NCBI GenBank assembly: GCA_903929795.1
Contig: CAIYWC010000208.1
Coordinates: 52,599 to 116,598 of the forward strand
Direction: 5' to 3'
Length of the DNA: 64,000 nucleotides
Origin: an uncultured Myxococcales bacterium
GTDB taxonomy: Bacteria > Myxococcota_A > UBA9042
In this document: piece after piece, positions 1 to 8,848 of the stretch
Position numbering within the stretch: position 1 is the first letter of the stretch
Layout of the letters: every line of letters starts with the position of its first letter
Program-made: the position numbers and the translations under genes
Notes under the pieces: generated by a model
What the model was told of the DNA's origin: nothing
Seen by the model: the letters and a program-made list of their open reading frames with translations, nothing else
Databases searched by the model: none

Positions 1-1417
1 CGGCGAACGTAAACTGCACCTGGCTCGCGGTCGTTTGGGTGCCCTCGCAGATGGGCAGCGCGATCGCCGTGTGCACGCGGTCCACCGTCGGCAGGTCGGC
101 GTTGTAGGCAAAAATCGGGTCCTTGGTCATCTCTTCCGGCGACATGGTCGTGTACAAACGCGTCAGGTAACGGCCGTCCGCACCAAACTGCCCCTGCACC
201 GTCGTCATTGGCTGGACCACGAGCGTCTGCAGGTCCGCGGCGAACGACTTCGCGTCAAACGGCTGCTTTTTCACCGCGGCGACGTAATCGCTGCACGGCG
301 GCGTGTTGTACGGGTTTTGGATGCACTGGTAGAACTGCTGGTCGGGAACCGTCGCATACGCCGCGGGCTTGGGAATGTATTTCACGAACAAATTCCGGAC
401 GATCGTCGTGCCCGTGAAGCCCTGCGCCTGCATCGCCTGCATGAACGCCGTCGGGTCGGCAATCGTCGCCAGCGCCGCCGTGTTCCAGTTCGGGTTGGCA
501 AACGTCACGCCGGCGGTCTTGAGCGCCGTGGTCGGCTGGGCGTATTCCGTCGTGAACGCGTGACCGGAGCCCTGGTCCACCGCCATTGACACCACCGTCT
601 TGTAGTTCGCGCCGTAGTCCAGCCAGTCTACCACGGCGTCGTTGATGATGACATGCAAAAAATTCTTGGGAATCGCACGCTTAGCCGCCAGCACCCACGC
701 GACGATCGGCATGTCCGGCTGCGACGCGATCTGCGTCAGGCGAATCGGCAGACACGGACCCGGCTCCGCCACTTTGACGACGATCGGCACAAGATCGCCC
801 ACGCCCTTGTCTTTTTGCAGCTTCAGCGCCAAAAACACGTTGCCCTGCGCCGCGTAGGCGTTCAGCAGCGGCAACGCCGACGCCGGCTGCTGGTAGCCGT
901 TCGTGTTCAGCCAATCCGCGACGTCCTGCCCCGTCGTGCCTTGGATAACCACCGCGGCGTACGGGCCGACGTTTTCCTGGAGCAACACCGTGACGCCGCC
1001 GCCGGCAGTGCCCGGACCGCCGCCTCCGCCGGTGCCACCCGCGTCGTTGAAGGCGCAGTTGTTGTACAGGTTGCAGTTGGCCGGCGCGTTGGGATCGATC
1101 TGGTACTGGAAAATCGGCGACGTGGCCTGCTCCAGGATCGTGAAGATCGCGTCCGAGCCGACATTGAGCGATGTGCCGTCCGCGTTTTGCGCCGGCGCTT
1201 TCGCCAGCGGCAGGACCCACGAGAACTGCGCGTCGTCGCCGGTATAGCTGATCTGGATGTGCAGCGTCACCGCCGTGTCTTCCACGATGTAAAGGATGCG
1301 CTCGGCGCTCTGGTCGACCGGCTGCTGGAAGCAGAAAAAGCCGCCACAGGCCCACGCGGGCGCGGCGACAAGCAGCGAAAACAGGACGAGGCAGGTAGCA
1401 AAAAGACGACGAAACAT
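1..1417 (-). CDS. DUF2330 family secreted protein, 3' end outside the window
   Basis: About 472 N-terminal codons are visible and the reading frame runs off the left edge without a stop. The protein opens with a signal peptide (MFRRLFATCLVLFSLLVA, ending near APAWA), and the mature part begins with the signature CGGFFC, typical of DUF2330 proteins. These are exported proteins of unknown function found in Myxococcota and other groups. A Gly-rich linker lies near residues 125-135. The ATG at 1417 is chosen because the signal peptide starts there; longer frames upstream are in another phase. It is on the same strand as the zinc transporter but separated from it by about 230 bases and a strong hairpin, so it is probably a separate transcript. 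No catalytic motif is visible. The family call is fairly sure; the role is unknown. Confidence 0.85.
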   Translation of the reverse strand, partial: MFRRLFATCLVLFSLLVAAPAWACGGFFCFQQPVDQSAERILYIVEDTAVTLHIQISYTGDDAQFSWVLPLAKAPAQNADGTSLNVGSDAIFTILEQATSPIFQYQIDPNAPANCNLYNNCAFNDAGGTGGGGGPGTAGGGVTVLLQENVGPYAAVVIQGTTGQDVADWLNTNGYQQPASALPLLNAYAAQGNVFLALKLQKDKGVGDLVPIVVKVAEPGPCLPIRLTQIASQPDMPIVAWVLAAKRAIPKNFLHVIINDAVVDWLDYGANYKTVVSMAVDQGSGHAFTTEYAQPTTALKTAGVTFANPNWNTAALATIADPTAFMQAMQAQGFTGTTIVRNLFVKYIPKPAAYATVPDQQFYQCIQNPYNTPPCSDYVAAVKKQPFDAKSFAADLQTLVVQPMTTVQGQFGADGRYLTRLYTTMSPEEMTKDPIFAYNADLPTVDRVHTAIALPICEGTQTTASQVQFTFA

Positions 1418-1548
1418 GGTGTTCTCCAGCGCAGGGCAGCGCGCAATGTAGCATTTTCCGCGGCGTTGTGAAGGGCGAGGATCGCCCCCAAATCCACCAG
1501 CAAGAGCTTCCGCGGCCGCCGATTCCGGATGCAGTTCAAGGCGCTAGA

Positions 1549-1596
1549 CAAAATTGCCCCGAAGGCGACCTCCGCGGTCGTCGAGGGGCAATTTTG
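1549..1596 (-). terminator. Strong hairpin after the zinc transporter operon
   Basis: A perfect 12-bp inverted repeat (CAAAATTGCCCC at 1549-1560, GGGGCAATTTTG at 1585-1596) encloses a second small stem (GACC with GGTC). It starts about 50 bases after the stop of the znuB-like gene. The A/T ends of the stem give a T-run on either strand, as in a bidirectional Rho-independent terminator. Termination is inferred from shape and position. Confidence 0.6.
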
Positions 1597-1645
1597 GTGA
1601 CGCAACGCCGAAATGCGCCGGAAGCGGCGGATCGCGGCGCCGGGG

Positions 1646-2653
1646 CTACGGGTGACCGTGGTCGTCGCAGTGGCCGTCATGCGGGTGGTGCAGCTTGCCG
1701 TCGACGAGGTAATCGACGTGATCGCCATGCGCCACGGCGTCGTGGCCGCACTCCGGGCCGTGATCGTGCGCCGGATGTTGCAGCGGCCCGCGCGCCCGGT
1801 GCTGGTGCCACGCGAACGCGCGCTCGCCCGCCACGCGCCCCACGCGCGCGAGGAGCACCAGCAGCGCCGCCACCAGCGTCTGCGCGGCGCCCACCGGCAG
1901 GGACGCCGAGAACGCCAGCCAGTAGCCGCCCAGTCCGGCCAGCGCGCCCAAAAACGCTGACAGGACAAGCGCCTGCGTCGGGTTTTGCGCCAAGTCGAGC
2001 GCCGCCAGCGCCGGCAGGACCATGAACGCGAAGACCGGCAGCGCGCCGAGCAGCCGCGTTGAGACCGAGACCGCCGCCGCGAGCGACAGCACGAGCACGA
2101 AATCGAGAAACCGGACCGGCAGGCGCTGGACTCGCGCGCCGTCGCGATCGAGGGACACGTGCAGCAGCCCACGGTGCAGCCAGAGCTGCACCACGCCGAG
2201 CGCGAACGCCAGCCACGCGATCACCTGGAAATCGTCGGGCAGGACCGCGACGCCGGAGCCAAAAAGCAGCGACTCAATATCCTGTAATTCCTGAACAATT
2301 TTCGTGCCGATCGCCAGCGTACCCGCCGCACCGACCAGGTAGATCGCGCCCAGCCAGCCGTCGCGGCGCCCGGAGCGATCCGGCAGACCGGCCAGCCCAG
2401 TCGCCAGCAGCGTGCCGCCCAGCGCGCCCAGGGTCGGCGTGGCCAGCCACGGCGGAGCCCCTTGAATTTGCGCCCAAAATGCCGTAGCGACGCCCAAGCT
2501 CGCAGCCTGCGACAGCGCGGCGGACAAGAAGACCATGCGGCGGATGAGCACGTAAACGCCCAGCGCGCCCAACATGGCGCCCGCCAGCGTACCGGCGAGC
2601 GCGGCATCGCGAAAAAGCTCCCAGGATGCCCAGAAGCTGGTCGTGTCAGTCAT
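1646..2653 (-). CDS. znuB: Zinc/metal ABC transporter permease (ZnuB family) with His-rich C-terminal tail
   Basis: This 335-residue inner-membrane permease belongs to the ABC-3 family that imports Zn2+ or Mn2+. About eight hydrophobic segments are visible, beginning near residue 17 and including one starting YVLIRRMVFLSAALSQAASL, characteristic of the family. After the last segment comes a tail of about 58 residues with roughly 14 His and two Cys (for example HDHGPECGHD and HPHDGHCDDHGHP), which is unusual for a permease. The start at 2653 overlaps the ATPase gene upstream by eight bases, so the two are translationally coupled. Zinc is the likely metal because of the family and the His-rich neighbours, but Mn cannot be excluded from sequence. 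Confidence 0.9.
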   Translation of the reverse strand: MTDTTSFWASWELFRDAALAGTLAGAMLGALGVYVLIRRMVFLSAALSQAASLGVATAFWAQIQGAPPWLATPTLGALGGTLLATGLAGLPDRSGRRDGWLGAIYLVGAAGTLAIGTKIVQELQDIESLLFGSGVAVLPDDFQVIAWLAFALGVVQLWLHRGLLHVSLDRDGARVQRLPVRFLDFVLVLSLAAAVSVSTRLLGALPVFAFMVLPALAALDLAQNPTQALVLSAFLGALAGLGGYWLAFSASLPVGAAQTLVAALLVLLARVGRVAGERAFAWHQHRARGPLQHPAHDHGPECGHDAVAHGDHVDYLVDGKLHHPHDGHCDDHGHP

Positions 2654-3362
2654 GGCGGCCTCCGCGGTCCAGCACCTGGCCGTAGCGCTCGATGAACGCC
2701 GGATGGCGCAGGACCGTCTCCCGGTCGCCGACGAGCGCCAGCCGCTCGTCCTTGTCCAGCAGCAAAAAGTGCGTCGCGTAGCGTGCCAGCAGCGCCAAGT
2801 GGTGGCTGATGACCACGATGCCCAAGTGCCGCTCGTCGCGCAGCCGCTCCAGCACCGCGAAAATTCCGGCCTCGGCGTGCATGTCCATCGCCGACGTGGG
2901 CTCGTCCAGCACCAGCAGCTTGGGCTCGCCCGCCAGCGCTTGCGCCAGCAGCGCGCGCTGCTTCTGGCCTTCCGACAGCCGCCGCCATTGCGTCCGCGCC
3001 AGCTCGGCCACGTCGGTGTCCCGCATCGCCGCCTCAATCGCCGGGTTGCGCCGCGCCGCCAGCGGGTCCAGGACGCGCCAGCCGCGCTCCACGCCCATGC
3101 GCACCAAGTCGATCACGCGCTGCGGTACCGCCGGGTCCACCTCACTGCGCTGCGGCACGTAGCCGATCGCGCCCTCGCCGCGCACAATCGTCCCGGAAAG
3201 CGGCGGCTGCAGGTCAAGAATCGTCCGCAAAAACGTGGACTTGCCAGCGCCGTTGGGACCGATCACCGCCCACAACTGGCCGGGCTCCACCTGCAGCGTC
3301 AAGCGCGGCAGGATCGCACGCCCCTGATAGCCGACCGCCAATTCATGAATCTGCATCAGCAT
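2646..3362 (-). CDS. znuC: Zinc/metal ABC transporter ATP-binding protein (ZnuC family)
   Basis: This 238-residue cytoplasmic ATPase energises the metal importer. The Walker A motif GPNGAGKS, the Q-loop region (YVPQRSEV), the signature LSEGQKQRALLAQAL, Walker B LLVLDEPTSAMD and the switch His (VVISHHL) all appear in order. Three in-frame starts are possible: TTG 3368, ATG 3362 and ATG 3356. ATG 3362 is preferred because AGGAGG lies eight bases before it; that ribosome site overlaps the stop codon of the upstream znuA-like gene. The operon order is barrel protein, binding protein, ATPase, permease. Assignment to the metal-type ABC ATPases is firm; the exact metal is inferred from context. Confidence 0.92.
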   Translation of the reverse strand: MLMQIHELAVGYQGRAILPRLTLQVEPGQLWAVIGPNGAGKSTFLRTILDLQPPLSGTIVRGEGAIGYVPQRSEVDPAVPQRVIDLVRMGVERGWRVLDPLAARRNPAIEAAMRDTDVAELARTQWRRLSEGQKQRALLAQALAGEPKLLVLDEPTSAMDMHAEAGIFAVLERLRDERHLGIVVISHHLALLARYATHFLLLDKDERLALVGDRETVLRHPAFIERYGQVLDRGGRHD

Positions 3363-3374
3363 TTCCAATTCCTC

Positions 3375-4274
3375 CTATGGCTGCAAGCCCGCGTACAGCG
3401 TCTGCGCCAACGCCTTGACGTGGTCCAGGTACGACTCCGTCGGAAAGCGCGCCCCGCCCGGCAGCACGACAAGCTTGGCATGCGCCAGCTGACCGACCGT
3501 CTTGCCGGTGTTTTGCGGGTAAAATTCCTCCTGGGCGATCGCCGGAACCGCTGCATTTTTCATGAGTTGTAGCACCTCCGCGACGTGCTGCGGGTTGGGC
3601 GCAATTCCCGGCCGCGGCTCCAGCGTTGCGACCTGATGCAGGCCCAGCCAATCGACCAGGTACAGCAGCGAATCGTGGTACGCGACGAGGCTCCGGCGCG
3701 CGGGCGGCAGCTGCGCGAAACGGCCCGCTTCGGCTGCGGCGAACGCGTCCAGCTTGTGGGCCAGCGCCGCGGCATTTTGCTGGTAAATCAGGGCATTTGC
3801 CGCGTCCACGCGCGCCAGCCCCTGCCCGACCGCGATCGCGATGCGCGCGCCCGCCCGCGGGTCGACCAGGAAGTGCGGATTGCCGCCCGGGTGAATGTCG
3901 CCCAGCGCCCGGTCAATCGCGCCCTTGGGCACGCCCAGCAGCCGCACCGCCGCCGACGCGTCGACGTAACCCGGCGTGCCTTTTTGGATTTTGCCATTGC
4001 GCGCCTGCTGCAGCAGCGGCGGCAGCCAGCCGACCTCCAGCTCCAGGCCGTTGACGATGAGCAAGTCGGCGCGGTTCAGTGTCACGATCAGGCTGGGCTT
4101 GGCGTCCGCGTAGTGCGGGTCCTGGCGCGGCGACACAAGCGCTTCCACCTGCACCAGCGGCCCGCCGATGTCCTTGGCAATCGCCGCGAGCGACGGCAGC
4201 GTGGCGACGACCTGCAAAGGCGCGGCAACGGCCGGCATGGCTGAAAATACGAGGAAAAACAGCAGCTTTTTCAT
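3375..4274 (-). CDS. znuA: Periplasmic metal-binding protein of ZnuA/TroA family
   Basis: This 299-residue protein has an 18-residue signal peptide (MKKLLFFLVFSAMPAVAA) and the cluster A-I metal-binding fold. Expected ligand regions are present: DPHYADAKPS near residue 52, NPHFLVDP near 133, and a later His/Glu pair (AYHDSLLYL and QEEFYPQNTGKT). The long charged His-rich loop found in many ZnuA proteins is missing; in this operon the His-rich sequence is on the permease and on a small neighbour instead. The start is supported by AGGAG six to seven bases upstream. It delivers metal to the ZnuB/ZnuC-type complex. Zinc is likely; manganese is the alternative. Confidence 0.88.
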   Translation of the reverse strand: MKKLLFFLVFSAMPAVAAPLQVVATLPSLAAIAKDIGGPLVQVEALVSPRQDPHYADAKPSLIVTLNRADLLIVNGLELEVGWLPPLLQQARNGKIQKGTPGYVDASAAVRLLGVPKGAIDRALGDIHPGGNPHFLVDPRAGARIAIAVGQGLARVDAANALIYQQNAAALAHKLDAFAAAEAGRFAQLPPARRSLVAYHDSLLYLVDWLGLHQVATLEPRPGIAPNPQHVAEVLQLMKNAAVPAIAQEEFYPQNTGKTVGQLAHAKLVVLPGGARFPTESYLDHVKALAQTLYAGLQP

Positions 4275-4283
4275 GGCAAACTC

Positions 4284-5495
4284 CTAGTAGGCGTGGGCGC
4301 CGTGGGCGCCGATCACCGTTTCAATTGCAAACATCGCGGCGTACACCGGATCGGGCCGCCACGACGGCAGATCGACCGAGCCCTGCAGCCGCAACCTAAA
4401 GAAATGGCTTGGATAATACGTCGCTTGCAGCGTGTGCCGCTGGCGCTGGCCCACCCACGCCTTGTCCAGCGGGTCGTCCTGCACGCCCGAGCCCAGCTCC
4501 GCGCGCACGCCCGCCTCCCAGCGCGGATTGATCTCGCCCACGACCTGCGCGTAGCCGGCCCAGTCGTCCATCTGCCGGCCGCTCCAGTCGCGCCGCCGCC
4601 AGAGCGCCTCGGCCTGCAGGGAAATCGCGCTGCGATCCGTGTTTTCCACCGGCCGCCAGCGCAGGTACAGGTCGGTCGCGTAGATCTGCGTCGACCCGGA
4701 AAACGCCTGCGGCGACGAGCCCTGCTGCGTCGACAGGCCCCAGTACAGGCTCCAGTTGTCGTTCAGCGCGAAGAACTGCCGCACGTTGCCGGTCCAGATC
4801 AGGTCCTCCAGCGTGTGCACCGGCTTGGCGACCGCCGGATCGACATAGCTGCGCCCGGTGTCCGGGTCCGGATGGCTGACCGCCACGCGCGCCTCAAAAA
4901 ACCACGGCAACGGCGCCAACCATGCGAATTCCGAACCCAATCCACGGCTGCCATCGCCGCCGAGCATCTTGGTCAGGGCGAACGGCGCGTCGACGAAGTG
5001 CCAGGCGTGCGGGTGCGTCGGATTCAACCGCCCGAATGGATTGAGGAATTTGCCAGCCTTGACCTGCATGTTGCCGGGCAGCGCGGTGGTCTGCGCGAAC
5101 GCCTCCTCCAGCTCGACGCCGTCCGGGCCCCAGACGATGTTCGTGGCAAAATGGACATAGGGATCGACGTTACTTTCCATATGCAATTCAACCTGTTGCA
5201 GATTGAAGCCCGTGCGCGTCGGATCGTGGCCGCCGGCCTGGAGGTTGTTGGGATCGCTGAACCACGCCGCGGCGCCATCGAAAATCAGCGAAATGCTCGG
5301 CATCAGCGGCGACTCACCGCCGCCAGACGACGCCGGCGCGGCACTCTCAGACGCGTCCGCAGCCAGGGCCGCAGCAAGCGCAGCGGCGTCCGCAGCGTCC
5401 TGGGCGTGCGCGGCGAGCGGCAACAGCAGCAGCGGCAACGCGAGCAGCGCAGGCCAAAGCCTGGGCCGACCACGCAAGATCGGAGAAAGATTCAT
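4284..5495 (-). CDS. Outer-membrane beta-barrel protein of the zinc operon
   Basis: A 403-residue exported protein with a clear signal peptide ending in AAHAQ. An Ala-rich spacer is followed by alternating amphipathic strands typical of a porin-like barrel (for example NLQQVELHMESNVDPYVHFA and MQVKAGKFLNPFGRLNP). No TonB box or plug domain is visible, so it looks like a porin-type channel and not a TonB receptor. It ends nine bases before the znuA-like gene, so it is co-transcribed, and it probably brings zinc across the outer membrane. ATG 5495 is preferred over ATG 5513 because GGAG stands about eight bases before it. The barrel call is good; the metal role is inferred from position only. 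Confidence 0.75.
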   Translation of the reverse strand: MNLSPILRGRPRLWPALLALPLLLLPLAAHAQDAADAAALAAALAADASESAAPASSGGGESPLMPSISLIFDGAAAWFSDPNNLQAGGHDPTRTGFNLQQVELHMESNVDPYVHFATNIVWGPDGVELEEAFAQTTALPGNMQVKAGKFLNPFGRLNPTHPHAWHFVDAPFALTKMLGGDGSRGLGSEFAWLAPLPWFFEARVAVSHPDPDTGRSYVDPAVAKPVHTLEDLIWTGNVRQFFALNDNWSLYWGLSTQQGSSPQAFSGSTQIYATDLYLRWRPVENTDRSAISLQAEALWRRRDWSGRQMDDWAGYAQVVGEINPRWEAGVRAELGSGVQDDPLDKAWVGQRQRHTLQATYYPSHFFRLRLQGSVDLPSWRPDPVYAAMFAIETVIGAHGAHAY

Positions 5496-5603
5496 GAATG
5501 GGACTCCGCGCATTTCCGGGGAAATGCACCGGGACCGCCGCGACGGGCGGAAATTCCGCGGGCGCGAACGGTCACACCTGGGATTCGTCTGGCGACGAAT
5601 GGC

Positions 5604-6020
5604 TCAGGCGCGGGCGGGAGGCGAAGTCTTGGGCGCCGTACGCCACGTGAGGCGCGGCGCGGCGAGGGCGATGGGGCCGAGCTGCGGCGAAGTCGGCAGC
5701 GGGGTCGCGGCGTGGGCCACGGGCAGCAGCGTCGGCTGGCGGGGCGAAACGCGGTCGCGCAGCGCCGTCGGCGCGCTGCAGTGGTCGTGGCCGTCTGCGG
5801 TGTCCTGACCGTGCCAATTCGCCTCGAGCGACGCCGCATCGTGCGGCGCGCCGCCGTGAACGTGCATCCAGTCGCCATGCTCCGGGCATTGCGCGTGCTG
5901 GATCAGGGCAAAGTGGGCAAAGCCCGCCAGGTGCGTCAGCGCCAGGAGTGCGACCACAAACGCCAGAACCGCCGGCGAAAACCGTCGCAAAATAGCTTGG
6001 TTGTGGCGATCGGTCGTCAT
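5604..6020 (-). CDS. Small His-rich membrane-anchored protein, first gene of the zinc operon
   Basis: A 138-residue protein with one hydrophobic segment (about residues 16-38) followed by a short exported stretch rich in His and Cys, with HAQCPEHGDWMHVHGG and GHDHC. Small proteins of this layout often sit beside metal uptake or efflux genes and resemble the DUF2946 type in general shape, but I do not recognise a specific family. It is the first gene of the run that continues to the barrel, ZnuA, ZnuC and ZnuB homologues, with a 108-base gap before the barrel gene. The start at 6020 is the first ATG in frame; no strong ribosome site is seen. A role in holding or sensing zinc is a guess from composition and position. 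Confidence 0.65.
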   Translation of the reverse strand: MTTDRHNQAILRRFSPAVLAFVVALLALTHLAGFAHFALIQHAQCPEHGDWMHVHGGAPHDAASLEANWHGQDTADGHDHCSAPTALRDRVSPRQPTLLPVAHAATPLPTSPQLGPIALAAPRLTWRTAPKTSPPARA

Positions 6021-6074
6021 GTCCGCGGTCAACCGGCGCGTGCGCGGTCGCTGCCCAGTGTCGCGGGTCCGGGG

Positions 6075-8675
6075 CTAATCCGCAAGCCGCCAGAGCGCGG
6101 TCTCGACAATCGCCTGCGCGTCGACCTCGAAATGCCGCCGCAACGCCTCGCGCGTGTCCGACAGGCCAAAACCGTCGGTGCCAAGCGACGTCAGCCGCCC
6201 AGCCAGCCAGGGCGCGATCTGGTCCGGAACCGCGCGCATCCAGTCCGAAACGGCGAGAATCGGTCCGCTCGTCGCGCCCAGCTGCTGGACGACGAACGGC
6301 ACTTCCGCGCGCTGGCCCGCGTGCCGGTTGCGCGTGTCGACCGCCAGCGCGTCCCGCCGTAACTCCCCGTAACTCGTGGCGATCCAGACGTCGGCCGCCA
6401 CGCCGTGCTTCTCCGCCAGCGTTTGCTGCGCCGCCAGCACGCCCGCGAGGATCGAGCCCGAACCCAGCAGCTGCAGCCGCTTTTGCCCCGGTTTCGCCAC
6501 CGCCGCGCGGTACAGGTAGAGGCCGCGCTTGACGCCGTCGACGACGCCGTCCGGCATCGCCGGCATGACGTACGCCTCGTTTTGCAACGTCAGGTAATAC
6601 AGGACATTTTCGCCGGCCAGCATGCGCCGCAGCCCGTCCTCGATGAGGATCGCCGCCTCGTAGGCGAACGTTGGCTCGTACGCCACAACCGCTGGATTTG
6701 TCGAGGCAATCAGCAGCGAGTGGCCGTCCTCGTGCTGCAGGCCTTCGCCGTTCAGCGTCGTGCGGCCCGCTGTGCAGCCCAGCAGGAAACCGCGCGCGTT
6801 CATGTCCGCCGCCTGCCAGATTTGATCGCCCACGCGCTGGAAGCCGAACATCGAATAGTACAAGTAAAACGGGATCATCGGCTCGCCGTGCGTCGAGTGA
6901 CTGGTGCCCGCGGCAATGAAGCTGGCCATCGAGCCCGCCTCGTTGATGCCCTCTTGCAGAATCTGCCCGTCCTTGGCCTCGCGGTACGCCATCAGATACT
7001 GGGCGTCCACCGGCGTGTAGAGCTGGCCGACCGACGAGTAGATGCCAAACGGCTTGAACATCGCCTCCATGCCAAAAGTGCGCGCTTCGTCGCAGACAAT
7101 CGGCACGATGCGCTTGCCCAAGTCCTTGTCTCGCATCAGGTTTTGCAGCACCGCGACCGACGCGACCGTCGTCGAGACCTCTGCCGTGCCGCTGCCTTCG
7201 CGATAGCGCGACCACAGCGCGGCGCCGGGCACCTGCACCTGGACCGACGCCTCCGCGCGCTGCGGAATCGGCCCGCCCAGCGCCACGCGCCGCGCGCGCA
7301 CGTACGCGACTTCGGGGCTGTCGTCGCCCGGATGGTAAAATGGCGCGTCGTCCAACTCCGCGTCCTCAATCGGCAATTGCAGCGCCGTCCGGAACGCCTT
7401 GAGCTCGGCCAGCGCGAACTTCTTGTGCTGGTGCGTGGCGTTGCGCGCCTCGATGCCCTCGCCCAGGCTGTAGCCCTTGACGGTTTTTGCCAAAATAACC
7501 GTGGGCTTGCCCGTCGTCTGCGTCGCCGCGTGAAACGCCGCGTACACCTTGTGCGGGTCATGGCCGCCGCGGTGGAAGCGCTTGAACTCGCTGTCGTTCA
7601 GGTTCGCCGCCAGCTCGCGTAAGCCCGGGTATTTGCCAAAGAAATCCTCGCGCACCCACGCCGGATCGCTCGTCACATATTTTTGGTACTGGCCGTCGAC
7701 GACCTCATTCATCCGGCGGCGCAAAATGCCGTCCGTGTCGCGCGCCAGCATCTCGTCCCAGCCGCTGCCCCAAATCACCTTGATGACGTTCCAGCCGGCG
7801 CCGTGGAAAGTTGTCTCCAATTCCTGAATGATTTTGCCATTTCCGCGCACCGGACCGTCGAGGCGCTGCAGGTTGCAGTTCACCACGAACGTCAGGTTGT
7901 CCAGGCCCTCGCGCGCCGCCAGCGACAGCGCGCCCAGCGTCTCCGGCTCGTCCGATTCGCCGTCGCCCAAAAAGCACCAGACGCGCGATTGCGACGTGTC
8001 CTTGATGCCGCGGGCGTGCAAGTAGCGGTTGAAGCGCGCCTGGTAGATCGCCGCCATCGGCCCGAGCCCCATGGAAACGGTTGAAAACTGCCAGAAATCC
8101 GGCATCAGGTGCGGATGCGGATAGGACGACAGTCCGTGCGCGCCAGACGCCAGCGGCAACACCTCGCGGCGGTAGTGCTCCAGCTGCTCCGCGGTCAGCC
8201 GCCCTTCCAGGAACGCCCGGGCGTACACGCCAGGCGCAGAATGTCCTTGAAAATACACCTGATCTCCGCCTTCCGGCCGGGTCGGCGACCGGAAGAACCA
8301 GTTGAAGCCGACCTCGTACAGCATCGCCGCCGACGCGTACGACGACAGGTGACCGCCGATGCCGGGAAACTGCTCATTGGCGCGATGGACCATGACGGCC
8401 GCGTTCCAGCGCACGATCCGGCGGATCCGCTGTTCCATCGCCAAATCGCCGGGATACGCCGGCTGCTTGGCGACGGCAATCGTGTTCACGTACGGCGACT
8501 GCACCAGGAACGGCAGCGCGATGCCCTCCACTTGCAGCGATTCGTGCAGTTGCCGCAGCAAAAAGTGCGCGCGCTCCGGGCCGGCGGCGTCGACGACCGC
8601 CTGCAGCGAGTCGACCCACTCGCGCGTCTCCAGCGGGTCGTCGTCGGAAACAAAAGGGAGGCGAGGGTCGGTCAT
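6075..8675 (-). CDS. aceE: Pyruvate dehydrogenase E1 component, homodimeric type
   Basis: This 866-residue enzyme carries out the thiamine-diphosphate-dependent decarboxylation of pyruvate and transfers the acetyl group to the lipoyl domain of E2. The length matches the homodimeric AceE family (about 885 residues). Visible family blocks are FPGIGGHLSSYASAA, YFQGHSAPGVYARAFLEGRL, the thiamine-binding motif starting GDGESDEPE, and IIQELE shortly after it. The start at 8675 has GGAG eight bases upstream. No E2 (aceF) or E3 (lpd) gene lies next to it, so the complex must be encoded elsewhere. A GC-rich hairpin and a 173-base gap separate it from the dapB operon, and it ends 55 bases before the start of the His-rich zinc gene. 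Confidence 0.96.
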   Translation of the reverse strand: MTDPRLPFVSDDDPLETREWVDSLQAVVDAAGPERAHFLLRQLHESLQVEGIALPFLVQSPYVNTIAVAKQPAYPGDLAMEQRIRRIVRWNAAVMVHRANEQFPGIGGHLSSYASAAMLYEVGFNWFFRSPTRPEGGDQVYFQGHSAPGVYARAFLEGRLTAEQLEHYRREVLPLASGAHGLSSYPHPHLMPDFWQFSTVSMGLGPMAAIYQARFNRYLHARGIKDTSQSRVWCFLGDGESDEPETLGALSLAAREGLDNLTFVVNCNLQRLDGPVRGNGKIIQELETTFHGAGWNVIKVIWGSGWDEMLARDTDGILRRRMNEVVDGQYQKYVTSDPAWVREDFFGKYPGLRELAANLNDSEFKRFHRGGHDPHKVYAAFHAATQTTGKPTVILAKTVKGYSLGEGIEARNATHQHKKFALAELKAFRTALQLPIEDAELDDAPFYHPGDDSPEVAYVRARRVALGGPIPQRAEASVQVQVPGAALWSRYREGSGTAEVSTTVASVAVLQNLMRDKDLGKRIVPIVCDEARTFGMEAMFKPFGIYSSVGQLYTPVDAQYLMAYREAKDGQILQEGINEAGSMASFIAAGTSHSTHGEPMIPFYLYYSMFGFQRVGDQIWQAADMNARGFLLGCTAGRTTLNGEGLQHEDGHSLLIASTNPAVVAYEPTFAYEAAILIEDGLRRMLAGENVLYYLTLQNEAYVMPAMPDGVVDGVKRGLYLYRAAVAKPGQKRLQLLGSGSILAGVLAAQQTLAEKHGVAADVWIATSYGELRRDALAVDTRNRHAGQRAEVPFVVQQLGATSGPILAVSDWMRAVPDQIAPWLAGRLTSLGTDGFGLSDTREALRRHFEVDAQAIVETALWRLAD

Positions 8676-8753
8676 GCGGAAAACTCCATCGTTGCAGGAA
8701 ATTCGGGCTGCGCGCGGGGCCGGATGGAAGCGGCGAGGTGCGCGCAGCCGGAG

Positions 8754-8773
8754 CCCACCCTGTGGCGGGTGGG
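8754..8773. terminator. GC-rich hairpin between dapB and aceE
   Basis: A perfect 7-bp stem (CCCACCC and GGGTGGG) with a six-base loop lies 75 bases after the dapB stop and about 80 bases before aceE. No T-run follows it in the minus direction, so its role as a terminator or attenuator is uncertain. Confidence 0.35.
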
Positions 8774-8848
8774 ACTTTACCTTGTTCGCATCCCAGCGGA
8801 TTTTGCCGCGGCCCGCTGCAAATTGTCACACAAGTTGCTGTCGGGCGG

